In this document: positions 50,761-59,499 of the stretch, piece by piece
How positions within the stretch are numbered: the first letter of the stretch is position 1
Layout: every line of letters begins with the position of its first letter
Source: Planomonospora_B alba
GTDB taxonomy: Bacteria; Actinomycetota; Actinomycetes; Streptosporangiales; Streptosporangiaceae
DNA: 64,000 nucleotides
NCBI RefSeq assembly: GCF_039534085.1
Contig: NZ_BAAAUT010000033.1
Location: 1 to 64,000 of the forward strand
Direction: 5' to 3'
The notes under the pieces: model-generated
The model's input: only the letters and a program-made list of their open reading frames with translations
Told to the model about the DNA's origin: nothing
The model's database searches: none
Translations under genes and position numbers: made by a program

Positions 50761-50829
50761 TACGAAACGAAACCGTTGCGTATCGAAAAAAGAAGCGATA
50801 CGCTCCCGTTGCGAAACTGAAGCGTATCG
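50761..50829 (+). promoter_or_regulatory. Promoter embedded in TetR-type operators
   Basis: TTGCGT (50776-50781) and TACGCT (50799-50804), 17-bp spacer, form a promoter. It is overlapped by two inverted repeats: TACGAAACG (50761-50769)/CGTTGCGTA (50774-50782), 8 of 9 matched, and GCGTATCG (50778-50785)/CGATACGC (50796-50803), perfect. A further GCGTATCG lies at 50822-50829. Repression by the TetR-family protein encoded downstream is the likely purpose. Confidence 0.75.
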
Positions 50830-50842
50830 GAACGGGGTTCCC

Positions 50843-52402
50843 TTGGAGCAGCGGCTCGGCCACCCGCGGCGGTGGCAGATCCTGGGAGTGCTGGTCTTCA
50901 GCCTCCTGGTGGTCGTCCTCGACAACACCATCCTCAACGTCGCCCTCAAGACGATCGCCGACCCGCAGGAAGGGCTGGGCGCCACCCAGGGCGAGCTGGA
51001 GTGGGCGATCAACTCCTACACCCTGGTCTTCGCCGGCCTGCTGTTCACCTTCGGCGTGGTCGGCGACCGGACCGGGCGCAAGCGCATGCTGATGATCGGC
51101 ATGGTCCTGTTCGGCCTGGCCTCGCTGGCCAGCGCCTACGCCCAGGACCCGATGCAGCTGATCGTCGCCCGGGCGCTCATGGGCGTCGGCGGCGCCGCCA
51201 TCATGCCGGCCACCCTGGCGATCATCTCCAACGTCTTCCCGCCCGCCGAGCGCGGCAGGGCGATCGGCGTGTGGGCCGGCGGCGTCGGCCTGGCCGTGGC
51301 GGTCGGCCCCATCACCGGGGGCCTGCTCATCGAGCACTTCTGGTGGGGCTCGGTCTTCCTGGTCAACCTGCCGATCGTGGCGGTCAGCATGGTGCTCATC
51401 GGGCTGGTCGTGCCGGAGTCGCGCGACCCCCGGCCGTCGAAGCTCGACCCGGTCGGCGTGCTGCTGTCCATCGTGGGCCTGGTCGCGCTCACCTACGGCA
51501 TCATCCGCGGCGGCGAGCTGGCCACGGTCGCCGACGCCGAGGTCCTCGTGCCGGTGCTGGCGGGCCTGGCCGTGCTGGGCGCCTTCGTCTGGTACGAGCG
51601 CCGCATCGACCACCCGGCCTTCGACGTCACCTACTTCCGCGACGCCCGGTTCTCCACCGCGATCGGCATGATCGGCATCGTGTTCTTCGCGATGATGGGC
51701 GCGATGTTCTTCCTGGTCTTCTACCTGCAGATCGTGCTGGGCCACAGCGCGCTGGAGGCCGGGGCACTGATGATCCCGTTCGCCGCCGCCCAGCTCATCT
51801 TCGCCCCGCTGAGCCAGCGGCTGACCGAGCGCCTCGGCGCCAAGCGGGCCGCCACCGCGAGCATGGTCGTGGTGGCCGCCACCCTGGCGGCCTACGCGCT
51901 GATGGACGCCGACACCCCGGTCGTGGCGATGGAGGTCCTGTTCTTCGTCCAGGGCGCGGCGATGGCCACCATCATGCCGCCGGCCACCACCGCCATCATG
52001 GAGGCCCTGCCCCGCGAGAAGGCCGGTGTCGGCTCGGCCATGAGCAACACCGTCCGCCAGGTCGCCGGCGCGCTCGGCGTCGCCCTGCTCGGCTCGCTGC
52101 TCTCGGCCACCTACCGCGACGGGATCACCCCCGCGCTGGCCGGCCTGCCGGAGGACCTGCGGCACGCGGCGGGCGAGTCGCTGACCGGCACGATGGCCGT
52201 GGCCGGTCAGCTCGGCGAGCCCGGCGCCGCGCTGGTCGGGCCGGCCGTCCGCGCCTTCCTGGACGGCATGCACGTCACCGCGCTGGTCTCGGCCGCGATC
52301 GCCCTGGCCGGGGCGCTGGTGGTGCTGAGGTGGCTGCCCGGCGGGCAGAGGCCCGACGCCGGGGCGGGCCGGGAGCAGGAGAAGGAACCGGCGGTAGTGT
52401 AG
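50843..52402 (+). CDS. MFS transporter, DHA2 (14-helix drug:H+ antiporter) family
   Basis: 519 residues from TTG 50843 (LEQRLGHPRRWQILGVLVFSL). Fourteen helices. Family marks: VVLDNTILNVALKTIAD (motif D1), GVVGDRTGRKRMLMIGMVLFG (motif A), ALMGVGGAAIMPATLAII (motif B), and MSNTVRQVAGALGVALLGSLL (motif H). This is the QacA/EmrB class of drug exporters. TTG start with weak SD may limit expression. Its TetR-family gene lies eight bases downstream in the same direction. Confidence 0.93.
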   Translation: MEQRLGHPRRWQILGVLVFSLLVVVLDNTILNVALKTIADPQEGLGATQGELEWAINSYTLVFAGLLFTFGVVGDRTGRKRMLMIGMVLFGLASLASAYAQDPMQLIVARALMGVGGAAIMPATLAIISNVFPPAERGRAIGVWAGGVGLAVAVGPITGGLLIEHFWWGSVFLVNLPIVAVSMVLIGLVVPESRDPRPSKLDPVGVLLSIVGLVALTYGIIRGGELATVADAEVLVPVLAGLAVLGAFVWYERRIDHPAFDVTYFRDARFSTAIGMIGIVFFAMMGAMFFLVFYLQIVLGHSALEAGALMIPFAAAQLIFAPLSQRLTERLGAKRAATASMVVVAATLAAYALMDADTPVVAMEVLFFVQGAAMATIMPPATTAIMEALPREKAGVGSAMSNTVRQVAGALGVALLGSLLSATYRDGITPALAGLPEDLRHAAGESLTGTMAVAGQLGEPGAALVGPAVRAFLDGMHVTALVSAAIALAGALVVLRWLPGGQRPDAGAGREQEKEPAVV

Positions 52403-52409
52403 GCCCGAT

Positions 52410-53027
52410 ATGTCGACCACGGATGAGACGCGGACGGCCCGCCCCGCGGGCCGCCCGCGCAGCGCGAAGGCGGAGAAGGCCATCATCGAGGCGACCCTCG
52501 ACCTGATGGGCGAGAGCGTCAGCATCTCCGAGCTGACCATCGAGGCCGTCGCCGCCCGCGCGGGCGTCGGGAAGACCACGATCTACCGGCGCTGGTCGAA
52601 CAAGGAGGACCTGGTCGTCGACGCGCTCGCCACGCTCAAGTCGCCGCCGCCCCCGCCGGACGCGCCGACCGTCCGGGAGAACCTCGCCGCGTACCTGGAG
52701 ATGCTCGAGCGCGAGGCCTGCGACGTGCGGGGCCGGTGCGTGATGAACATCGCGATGAACGAGGCGGACCGGAACCCGCACCTGGTGGAGCGCATCCGCC
52801 AGGCGGCGATCCGGCCGCGCCAGGAGGCGCTGGCGGCCCTGCTCCGGCGCGGCGTCGAGTCCGGCGAGCTCCGCGCCGACCTGGACGTCCCGGTCGCGAT
52901 GGCGATGGTGGTCGGCACCATGATGTGGTACGTCAAGTCCGCCGGCTTCGACGGGGCGGGGGCGCGCTCCGGGGCCGCCGCCGGCCGCATCCTCGACCAT
53001 CTCATGGCCGGCTTCGCCCCCCGCTGA
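52410..53027 (+). CDS. TetR/AcrR family transcriptional regulator
   Basis: 205 residues. N-terminal helix-turn-helix: KAEKAIIEATLDLMGES, LTIEAVAARAGVGKTTIYRRWSNKEDLV. C-terminal ligand domain (TetR_C) includes EREACDVRGRCVMNIAMNEADRN with two cysteines, and LDVPVAMAMVVGTMMWYV. The gene starts eight bases after the DHA2 transporter stop, so they share an mRNA. It should repress that transporter, and itself, through the operators at 50761-50829. Confidence 0.92.
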   Translation: MSTTDETRTARPAGRPRSAKAEKAIIEATLDLMGESVSISELTIEAVAARAGVGKTTIYRRWSNKEDLVVDALATLKSPPPPPDAPTVRENLAAYLEMLEREACDVRGRCVMNIAMNEADRNPHLVERIRQAAIRPRQEALAALLRRGVESGELRADLDVPVAMAMVVGTMMWYVKSAGFDGAGARSGAAAGRILDHLMAGFAPR

Positions 53028-53232
53028 TCGCTGTCCATGCCGCCGGTCTGGCACCGCCCTGCGCGGGGTGCCAGGAGCCGGACGGCCACGTCGAGATCAT
53101 CAGCGGGGGATCGCCGGCGTCACCCTCGGCCCGCGTGGTGAACACGGGAAGCGGTGAAGGGGGACGCCGGAGCGCGCCCCGGCTGACGGCCGCCGTCCCG
53201 GCCCCCGGTCCCGCGGCCTCCGCGGCGCGCTG

Positions 53233-55026
53233 TCAGCGGGTGTCCGGGGCGGCCTCCCGCCAGCGGTTGGTGATGGGCAGCCGGCGGTCGCGGCCGAAGT
53301 TCTTCGGGGTGATCTTCGGGCCCGGCGGGTACTGGCGGCGCTTGTACTCGGCCACGTCGACGAGGCGGATGACCCGCGCGACCAGCTCGGGGTCGTGGCC
53401 GGCCGCGACCAGCGAGGCCGAGCCCATGTCCTTCTCGACGTAGTCGTCCAGGAGCCGGTCCAGCACGTCGTACTCCGGCAGGGAGTCGGTGTCGCGCTGG
53501 CCGGGGCGGAGCTCGGCGCTGGGCTCCTTGGTGATGGAGTTCTCCGGGATCGGCGGGACCGCGAAGCCGTGCAGGAAGTGGTTGGCGACGCCCGCCTGGG
53601 CGTTGCGCCAGCGGGCCAGCTCCCACACCAGGGTCTTGAGCACGTCCTTGATCGGCGCGAAGCCGCCCGCGGAGTCGCCGTAGAGCGTCGAGTAGCCGGT
53701 GGCCAGCTCGCTCTTGTTGCCGGTGGTCAGCACCAGGTGGCCGTGCTCGTTGGACAGGCTCATCAGGATCATGCCGCGGACCCGCGCCTGGAGGTTCTCC
53801 GCCGCCAGGCCGGTCAGCGCGAGCTCTTTCTCGAAGGCGTCGACCATGCCGCCGATCGGCACGGTCCGCGCGTTGACGCCCTGCCGGGCCACCAGCTCCT
53901 GCGCGTCGCTCAGGGAGTGGTCGGAGGAGTAGCGCGAGGGCATCAGCACCACGTGGACCCGCTCGGGGCCGATCGCGTCGGAGGCGATGGTGGCGGTCAG
54001 CGCCGAGTCGATGCCGCCGGACAGGCCGAGGATGACCGACCCGAAGCCGTTCTTGGCGACGTAGTCGCGCACCCCCAGCACCAGGGCCGCGTAGACCTCG
54101 GCGACGTCGTCGAGGTGCGGGGCGATCGTCGCCGGCTCCGGCTCGTAGGGCTCCAGCGGGCACGACGACAGCTCCAGCCGCTCCGCGGTGATGAGGGTGC
54201 CGTCCCCGGCGTCCACCTCGTCGCGCGCGCCCAGCCGGCCGGCGCCCTCGGGCAGGTCCAGGTCGGCGACGAGCAGCTCCTCGGTGAACTGCGAGGCCCG
54301 CGCGAGGAGCTCCCCGGAGGCGGAGACGATGAGGGAGTCGCCGTCGAACACCAGCTCGTCCTGGCCGCCGACCTGGTTGGCGTAGGCCAGGGCGCACCCG
54401 GCCTCCCTGGCCCGCCGGGCGACCAGCTCCAGGCGCGCGTCGTCCTTGCCCCGCTCGTACGGCGAGGCGTTCGGCACGACCAGCAGCCCGGCGCCGGCCC
54501 TGCCCGCCACCGCGACGGGCCCGCCGTCCTGCCACAGGTCCTCGCAGACCGCGATCGCCACGTCGACGCCGTGCAGCCGGAAGATCGGCAGCCGGTCGCC
54601 GCGGACGAAGTAGCGGTACTCGTCGAAGACGCCGTAGTTGGGCAGGTGGTGCTTGGCGGTCCGGGTGACCACCCGGCCCCGGTGGAGGAGCGCCACCGCG
54701 TTCAGCGGGGACCCCTTGGGCTGCCCGACCCGCGGGGCGAGGTCCGCGCGGTCGACGTAGCCGACGACGACGGCGATCTCACCGAGCCCCTCCTCGGCCA
54801 GGCGGCGGGCGGCGGCGTCGACCGCGGCGATGGACGCCTCCACGAAGGAGTTCCGCAGGACCAGGTCCTCGACCGGGTATCCGGTGAGGAACATCTCGGT
54901 GAAGACCACGAGGTGCGCGCCGCGGTCGGCCGCGCGGCGGGTCCACTCGACGAGCTTGCCGGTGTTGGCCGCCAGGTCGCCGACCGCGGGGTCGGTCTGG
55001 GCGAGTGCGATTCGGAGTTGAGCCAC
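53233..55026 (-). CDS. nadE: Glutamine-dependent NAD+ synthetase
   Basis: 597 residues. N-terminal carbon-nitrogen hydrolase (glutaminase) domain: QLRIALAQTDPAVGDL, Glu in VVFTEMFLTGYPVEDL, Lys in AKHHLPNYGVFDEYRYF, Cys in VAICEDLWQDGG. C-terminal ammonia-dependent synthetase: PP-loop ILGLSGGIDSALTATIA, GMILMSLSNEHGHLVLTTGNKSE, and LYGDSAGGFAPIKDVLKTLV. Makes NAD from deamido-NAD using glutamine-derived ammonia. GTG start. Length fits the bacterial two-domain form. Confidence 0.96.
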   Translation of the reverse strand: MAQLRIALAQTDPAVGDLAANTGKLVEWTRRAADRGAHLVVFTEMFLTGYPVEDLVLRNSFVEASIAAVDAAARRLAEEGLGEIAVVVGYVDRADLAPRVGQPKGSPLNAVALLHRGRVVTRTAKHHLPNYGVFDEYRYFVRGDRLPIFRLHGVDVAIAVCEDLWQDGGPVAVAGRAGAGLLVVPNASPYERGKDDARLELVARRAREAGCALAYANQVGGQDELVFDGDSLIVSASGELLARASQFTEELLVADLDLPEGAGRLGARDEVDAGDGTLITAERLELSSCPLEPYEPEPATIAPHLDDVAEVYAALVLGVRDYVAKNGFGSVILGLSGGIDSALTATIASDAIGPERVHVVLMPSRYSSDHSLSDAQELVARQGVNARTVPIGGMVDAFEKELALTGLAAENLQARVRGMILMSLSNEHGHLVLTTGNKSELATGYSTLYGDSAGGFAPIKDVLKTLVWELARWRNAQAGVANHFLHGFAVPPIPENSITKEPSAELRPGQRDTDSLPEYDVLDRLLDDYVEKDMGSASLVAAGHDPELVARVIRLVDVAEYKRRQYPPGPKITPKNFGRDRRLPITNRWREAAPDTR

Positions 55027-55111
55027 GCCCCCAACCCTATTGCGGGCCCGCCGGCGGCCGGTCGCAGGCCCGCCGCGGGTCCCCCCCGGCCACTGCCACG
55101 CCGGGGGAGAC

Positions 55112-55145
55112 CGCTCCGGACCGCGGGCGTGCGCGGTCCGGAGCG
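55112..55145. terminator. 13-bp perfect hairpin between the secreted protein and nadE
   Basis: CGCTCCGGACCGC (55112-55124) and GCGGTCCGGAGCG (55133-55145), 8-base loop. Lies 91 bases past the stop of the secreted-protein gene and 86 before the nadE start on the same strand. Probably the terminator of the former. Confidence 0.6.
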
Positions 55146-55235
55146 CCCGGCGTCATCGCCGGGGTCGAGGTCGTCCGCGGCCCGCGGGCCCCGGTCGTGT
55201 CGCCGGGGTCAGGGCCGTCGGAAGCCGGTCAGCGC

Positions 55236-55511
55236 CTAGTCGGCGCTGCTGGTGGTGGTGTTGCTGCTGGCGCCCGCCGGGCCGGCCTGGCTGAAGGCCT
55301 GCTTGAAGAAGACGCCGGAGCCGCCGCCGTGGCCGTGGCCGTCGGCGCCCGACTTGACGCTGCTGTTGAAGGCGCCGAACTTGCCGGCGCTGCTGGAGTT
55401 CTGCTCGAAGTTGGTGCCGCCGCCGGCCAGGGCGGCGGTCTGCCAGGCCAGACCCAGGGCCGTGGCGGTTCCCGCGATCACCAGGGCGCGCCGCAGCTTC
55501 GTCATGGTCAT
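55236..55511 (-). CDS. Small secreted Ser/Asn/Gly-rich protein
   Basis: 91 residues from ATG 55511 (a second ATG two codons later). A Sec signal peptide (RRALVIAGTATALGLAWQTAALA) is cleaved after about residue 29. The mature 62 residues are low-complexity: NFEQNSSSAGKFGAFNSSVKS, a His/Gly patch (DGHGHGGGSG), VFFKQAFSQAG, and a SSNTTTSSAD end. The two Phe/Gly/Asn-rich segments look like short repeating surface-polymer motifs. No family recognised. Follows the hybrid two-component operon on the same strand behind an AT-rich spacer. Confidence 0.7.
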   Translation of the reverse strand: MTMTKLRRALVIAGTATALGLAWQTAALAGGGTNFEQNSSSAGKFGAFNSSVKSGADGHGHGGGSGVFFKQAFSQAGPAGASSNTTTSSAD

Positions 55512-55619
55512 AGTGGATGTTTCCTCTCTGTTCCGCCGGCTGGGCCGGCGCATGGGATGGATCACCCGAATGGGCCTGCATGGCCGGTCTCCGGGGCTGC
55601 CGGGACCGTCATACGCCAG

Positions 55620-55710
55620 CTTGATTTCCCGGCGGCCCTCCGCCCGAAAACACGGGGTGTAATGATCTAACTACTGATTGACATGATCGATAAACATATT
55701 GATCAACCCT
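55620..55710 (-). promoter_or_regulatory. AT-rich promoter region with repeated GATCA motifs
   Basis: The AT-richest stretch in this part of the window, upstream of the secreted protein gene. On the minus strand it carries TTGATCA, TCGATCA, TCAATCA and TAGATCA within about 45 bases, starting 16, 9 and 12 apart. SARP proteins bind spaced direct heptamers, so this might be a target of the hybrid regulator; spacing does not match the usual 11 or 22. No confident -35/-10 chosen. Confidence 0.35.
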
Positions 55711-55776
55711 TGCGCGCCGTCCGGCGCGTCGCCCCGGAGGGCCCGCGCGGCGCGGGGCCGCCGGCGCGGCGGAGCG

Positions 55777-57864
55777 TCAGCGGGGCAGGGGCAGGACGGC
55801 CTCCACGGCGGTGCCGCCGTCCGGACCCGGGCCGATCACGCAGCTGCCGCCCAGCTCGGCCGCGCGCTCGCGCATCGAGACCAGGCCGACGCCGGAGCGG
55901 GTGGCCGCGGGCAGGCCGCGCCCGTCGTCGCCGACGCGCACGACCAGCGCCGCGTCCTCGCGGCGCAGCCGCACCGCCGCGCCGCGGGCCCGGGCGTGCT
56001 TGCGCACGTTGGTCAGCGCCTCCTGCACGATCCGGTAGGCGGCCACCTCCACCGCGGCGGGCAGGTCCGTCAGGTCGCCGCAGGTCTCCACGGTCACCGG
56101 CGGGCCGTCCGGCCCGTCGGCCCGCGCCGCCGCCGGTCCGCCCGGCCCCGGCCCCGTCTCGGCGGCCAGCGCCCGCACCGCGCCCTCCAGGCCCAGCTCG
56201 TCCAGGGCCGGCGGGCGCAGGCCGTAGACCAGCTCGCGGATCTCCTGGCTGACCGAGTCCATGCCGCTGCGCAGCTCCAGCAGGAGCCGGTCGGCCGAGG
56301 CGGGGGCGGTGCGCAGGCTGATGCGGGCCATGTTGATGGACATCGCCATGTCGGTCAGCGCGTGGCCGAGGCCGTCGTGCAGGTCGCGGCGGAGACGCCG
56401 GCGCTCCTCCTCGCGCGCGGACAGGATGCGCTCGCGGGAGCGCTGCAGGTCCGCGGTCATCCGTACGGCGTGGGCCACGTCGGCCGCATACGGCGTGGCC
56501 ACGGCGATCAGCCGCTCGTTGTGGGCCGCGGCGAACCTGCGCGGACCCGGCGGCCCCAGCAGCAGCAGGCCCACCGGCTCGCCGTGCCAGACCAGCGGCA
56601 CCACCCGGGGGGAGGGGCCGGGCAGGCCGACCGTCACCTGCCGGGGGTCGGGGCCGCGCACCTCGACCGTGACGCCGGTGACGCCCAGCCCGTCGCGGAT
56701 CACCGCGGCGACGGCGGCCAGCGCGCCCGCGGGCTCGGCCTGCCCGACCTGGTGGGCCAGCCGGGCGGCCAGCACGGCCGGGTCGCCGTGCGTGCCGTAC
56801 AGGAGCCGGTCGACCAGGCGGCGCAGCAGGCGGCGGAGCGGGTGGAAGAACGCGCCCGCGAACAGCGCGGCGGCCAGCCCGCCGATCCGGTCGTAGCCCG
56901 ACAGGACGAGCCCGGCCAGGGCGCCCGCCCCGAAGTAGACGACGCTGACCGCGGCGACCAGCCCTGCGGCCACGAAGGCCCGGCTGATCACGGTGTCGAT
57001 GCCGTACAGCCGGTAGCGCAGTGCGGAGAAGGCGATGGCGACGGGGACCAGGGCGGTCGAGACGACGGCAGCCAGCCACCAGTCCGGTCCGGCGATCAGG
57101 AAGACGGCGTAGAGCGCGAAGGCCGACAGCGGCCAGGCGATCTGGCGGCGCCCGGCGGGGTCGGCCCGGCGCAGGCGCACGACCAGGGAGAGCACGGCCA
57201 GCACCACGAACACCGAGACGGCGATCGCCACGCTCTCCTGCACCACGCGGTGGACGGGCCGCAGCGCCTCCACCGCCAGCGGGTTGGGGATGACCTCGGG
57301 CCAGGGGTAGGCGTCCGCGCGGGGGACGGGCCGCAGGAGCAGGTGGATCGCCTGCGCGGTCAGCACGACCACGGCCAGCGCCGCCACCGGCCGCCAGCGG
57401 GGCGAGGGCAGCCGGCCGTCGGGGGAGTGGAGCGGGAGCAGGACCGCCAGCAGCAGCCCGCCGGCCCCCCAGCTCACGACCGTGAACCAGCGCAGGTAGC
57501 CGGCCGCGGCGAGGTGCCCGGCGGCCGCGGCGGAGAACATCGCCGACTGGGTGAAGACGTTGACCGCGCACGCCAGCCCGCCGAGGCACATCAGCCAGCC
57601 GGTGAGCGGGCGGGCCCCGTGCAGCAGCAGGAACGCCCCCACGGCGGAGAAGGTCAGGCCCGCCGACAGGTCGGGGGTGGCGGGCACGTCGGAGGTCCAC
57701 GCGGGCGGCAGGCGCAGGCCCATGACGAACCCGCTGACGGTGAGCGAGACGGAGAGCACGGCGATCGCCACGGGGGCGAGCCGCCGCGGCGAGGCCAGCA
57801 GCGCGACCACGGGGTGCCGGCGCGGGACGTCGAGGCTGACGGCCTCCACGACGCGGCGCGGCAC
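55777..57864 (-). CDS. Long multi-helix sensor histidine kinase (GAF-like, HisKA_3)
   Basis: About 695 residues; the start is uncertain and GTG 57864 is the best guess. Roughly ten helices over the first 330 residues (VAIAVLSVSLTVSGFVMGL, LTGWLMCLGGLACAVNVF, and onward to FVAAGLVAAVSVVYFGAGAL). A GAF-like region with RLLYGTHGDPAVLAARL and VPLVWHGEPVGLLLLG follows, then the phospho-site RRDLHDGLGHALTDMAMSI, and HATPase_c with YRIVQEALTNVRKHARA and GVGLVSMRERAAELGG. It is a close paralogue of the kinase at 59500-60798 and is co-directional with the hybrid regulator between them. Confidence 0.88.
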   Translation of the reverse strand: MPRRVVEAVSLDVPRRHPVVALLASPRRLAPVAIAVLSVSLTVSGFVMGLRLPPAWTSDVPATPDLSAGLTFSAVGAFLLLHGARPLTGWLMCLGGLACAVNVFTQSAMFSAAAAGHLAAAGYLRWFTVVSWGAGGLLLAVLLPLHSPDGRLPSPRWRPVAALAVVVLTAQAIHLLLRPVPRADAYPWPEVIPNPLAVEALRPVHRVVQESVAIAVSVFVVLAVLSLVVRLRRADPAGRRQIAWPLSAFALYAVFLIAGPDWWLAAVVSTALVPVAIAFSALRYRLYGIDTVISRAFVAAGLVAAVSVVYFGAGALAGLVLSGYDRIGGLAAALFAGAFFHPLRRLLRRLVDRLLYGTHGDPAVLAARLAHQVGQAEPAGALAAVAAVIRDGLGVTGVTVEVRGPDPRQVTVGLPGPSPRVVPLVWHGEPVGLLLLGPPGPRRFAAAHNERLIAVATPYAADVAHAVRMTADLQRSRERILSAREEERRRLRRDLHDGLGHALTDMAMSINMARISLRTAPASADRLLLELRSGMDSVSQEIRELVYGLRPPALDELGLEGAVRALAAETGPGPGGPAAARADGPDGPPVTVETCGDLTDLPAAVEVAAYRIVQEALTNVRKHARARGAAVRLRREDAALVVRVGDDGRGLPAATRSGVGLVSMRERAAELGGSCVIGPGPDGGTAVEAVLPLPR

Positions 57865-57926
57865 GCCGCCGACGCCGGGGACGACGCCGCTGCGGCCCCG
57901 CGGACCCTGGCCCCGATGCGGCACCG

Positions 57927-59420
57927 CTACCTGCCGTCGCCCGGGTTGACCAGACCCGACTCGTAGGCCGCGACGACGAGCTGCGCGCGGTCGAAGAGCC
58001 CGAGGTGGTCCAGGAGCCTGCCCACCGACTCGGTCACCGAGGCCTCGGTGACCGACAGGGTCGCCGCGATCTGCCGGTTGGTCAGTCCCCGGGCGATCAG
58101 CTTCATCAGGTCCAGCTCGCCGTCGCCGAGCCCGGCGAGCGCCGGTGGGGCGGCGGGGTCGGCGTGTCCGGCGAAGGCGGCGATCAGCCGCGTGGTGACG
58201 GCCGGGTCGATCAGCGCGTCGCCGGCCTGCGCGGCGCGCATCGCGGTGATGAGCTGCTCGGGGGCGGAGGTCTTGAGCACGAAGCCGCTCACCCCGGCGC
58301 GCAGCGCGGAGTAGAGGTTCTCGTCCGTGCCGAACGTGGTCATCATGATCACTTTCGGCGGGTCCTCGTCGGCGAGGATGCGGCGGGCGGCGGTCAGCCC
58401 GTCCAGCCGGGGCATCTGGATGTCCATCAGCACCACGTCCGGCCGGGTCTCGCGGACCACCGCGATCGCCTGCTCGCCGTTCTCGGCCTCGCCGGCGAGC
58501 AGGAAGCCCGGCTCGCTGTCCAGCACCACCCGCAGGCCCGTGCGGACCAGCGCCTGGTCGTCGACCACGACGACGCGCAGGGTCTCGGGACCGGCCTCCG
58601 GGACGGGCGGCGACGCCGCCACCGCGGGCGCCGCGGGCGCGACCCGGACGGCCTCCCGCGGCCGGTCGGGCGCGTCGAGGTGGGGGGCCTGGGCGAGCAT
58701 GTCCGACTCCAGGCGCTGCAGGACGGCGCCGAGGTCGAGGCCGAGCTCCTCGCGGAGCACCACCCGGGCGCGCCGGAGCGCGCCCAGCGCGTCCCCCTGC
58801 CGGCCGCCGCGGTAGAGGGCGAGGGCGAGCAGCCGCCAGGCCTCCTCGCGGAGCGGATGGGCCGCGACATGCGCCTCCAGGTCGGCGACCAGAGCGGAGG
58901 AGTGGCCCAGGGCCAGCCCGGCGTCGGCGCGGCGCTCGACCGCGATCAGCCGCAGCTCCTCCAGCCGCCCGGCCTCCGTCGCCGCCCACGGCAGGTCGGC
59001 GAACTCGGCCAGCGCGGGACCGCGCCACAGCGCGAGCGCCTCCCCCAGGCACGCCCACACCGCGGCCGGGTCGCCGTCCGTCTTGACGGCGCTCTCGAAC
59101 CGCCAGGCGTCCACCTGGCCGGCGGAGGCGCGCAGCGCGTACCCCGGCGGGGCCGAGACCAGCACGGCCGCCTCCTCGCGGGGGGCGCGGCCGGGCTCCA
59201 GGGCGCGCCGCAGCCGCGACACGTAGCCCTGGATGGTGGACAGCGCCTGGGCCGGGGGCTCACCGGGCCAGAGCTCGTCGATGAGCATGCTCACCGGGAC
59301 GGCGCGTCCCCCGGCCACGAGGAGCCGGGCGAGCACCGCCATCTGGCGTTGACCGCCGAGATCGACCACCACGTCGTCGTGGTGGGCCTGGAACGGTCCG
59401 AGGGCACGGAAAGTCAGCAT
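57927..59420 (-). CDS. Hybrid SARP-BTAD / receiver / LuxR response regulator
   Basis: 497 residues from ATG 59420. Winged helix 1-95 (LTFRALGPFQAHHDD, STIQGYVSRLRRALEPG) and BTAD 96-245 make a complete SARP. A Pro/Ala linker (250-280) joins a receiver 281-400 (LRVVVVDDQALVRTGL, phospho-Asp 333 in LMDIQMPRLDG, Lys 383). A LuxR-type helix-turn-helix fills 430-490. The LuxR part is eroded: LTPRELEVL reads LGDGELDLM and the recognition helix TVKTHV reads SVTESV. DNA binding may have passed to the SARP domain, switched by phosphorylation. No SD is evident before the ATG. Confidence 0.88.
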   Translation of the reverse strand: MLTFRALGPFQAHHDDVVVDLGGQRQMAVLARLLVAGGRAVPVSMLIDELWPGEPPAQALSTIQGYVSRLRRALEPGRAPREEAAVLVSAPPGYALRASAGQVDAWRFESAVKTDGDPAAVWACLGEALALWRGPALAEFADLPWAATEAGRLEELRLIAVERRADAGLALGHSSALVADLEAHVAAHPLREEAWRLLALALYRGGRQGDALGALRRARVVLREELGLDLGAVLQRLESDMLAQAPHLDAPDRPREAVRVAPAAPAVAASPPVPEAGPETLRVVVVDDQALVRTGLRVVLDSEPGFLLAGEAENGEQAIAVVRETRPDVVLMDIQMPRLDGLTAARRILADEDPPKVIMMTTFGTDENLYSALRAGVSGFVLKTSAPEQLITAMRAAQAGDALIDPAVTTRLIAAFAGHADPAAPPALAGLGDGELDLMKLIARGLTNRQIAATLSVTEASVTESVGRLLDHLGLFDRAQLVVAAYESGLVNPGDGR

Positions 59421-59499
59421 CGCAGAGGTAAGAGTACGGGCAGCTGAAGCAGGTCAATACGGCAATATTCACCATTGTTCGCATGCCGTAAGGAATCGG

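Noticed and set aside
55236..55511. Chaplin identity for the small secreted protein
   Set aside because: It lacks the paired cysteines and the conserved hydrophobic chaplin core; only the signal peptide and Asn/Gly content are reminiscent.
55699..57966. Plus-strand 755-codon frame opposite the long kinase
   Set aside because: Low-complexity His/Gln/Gly/Arg translation with no motif, antisense to a clear histidine kinase.
57864..59058. N-terminal extension of the long kinase frame up to 59058
   Set aside because: The extension runs inside the hybrid regulator gene in a different frame, is Arg/Gly/Ala-rich, and has no SD. The kinase starts near 57864.
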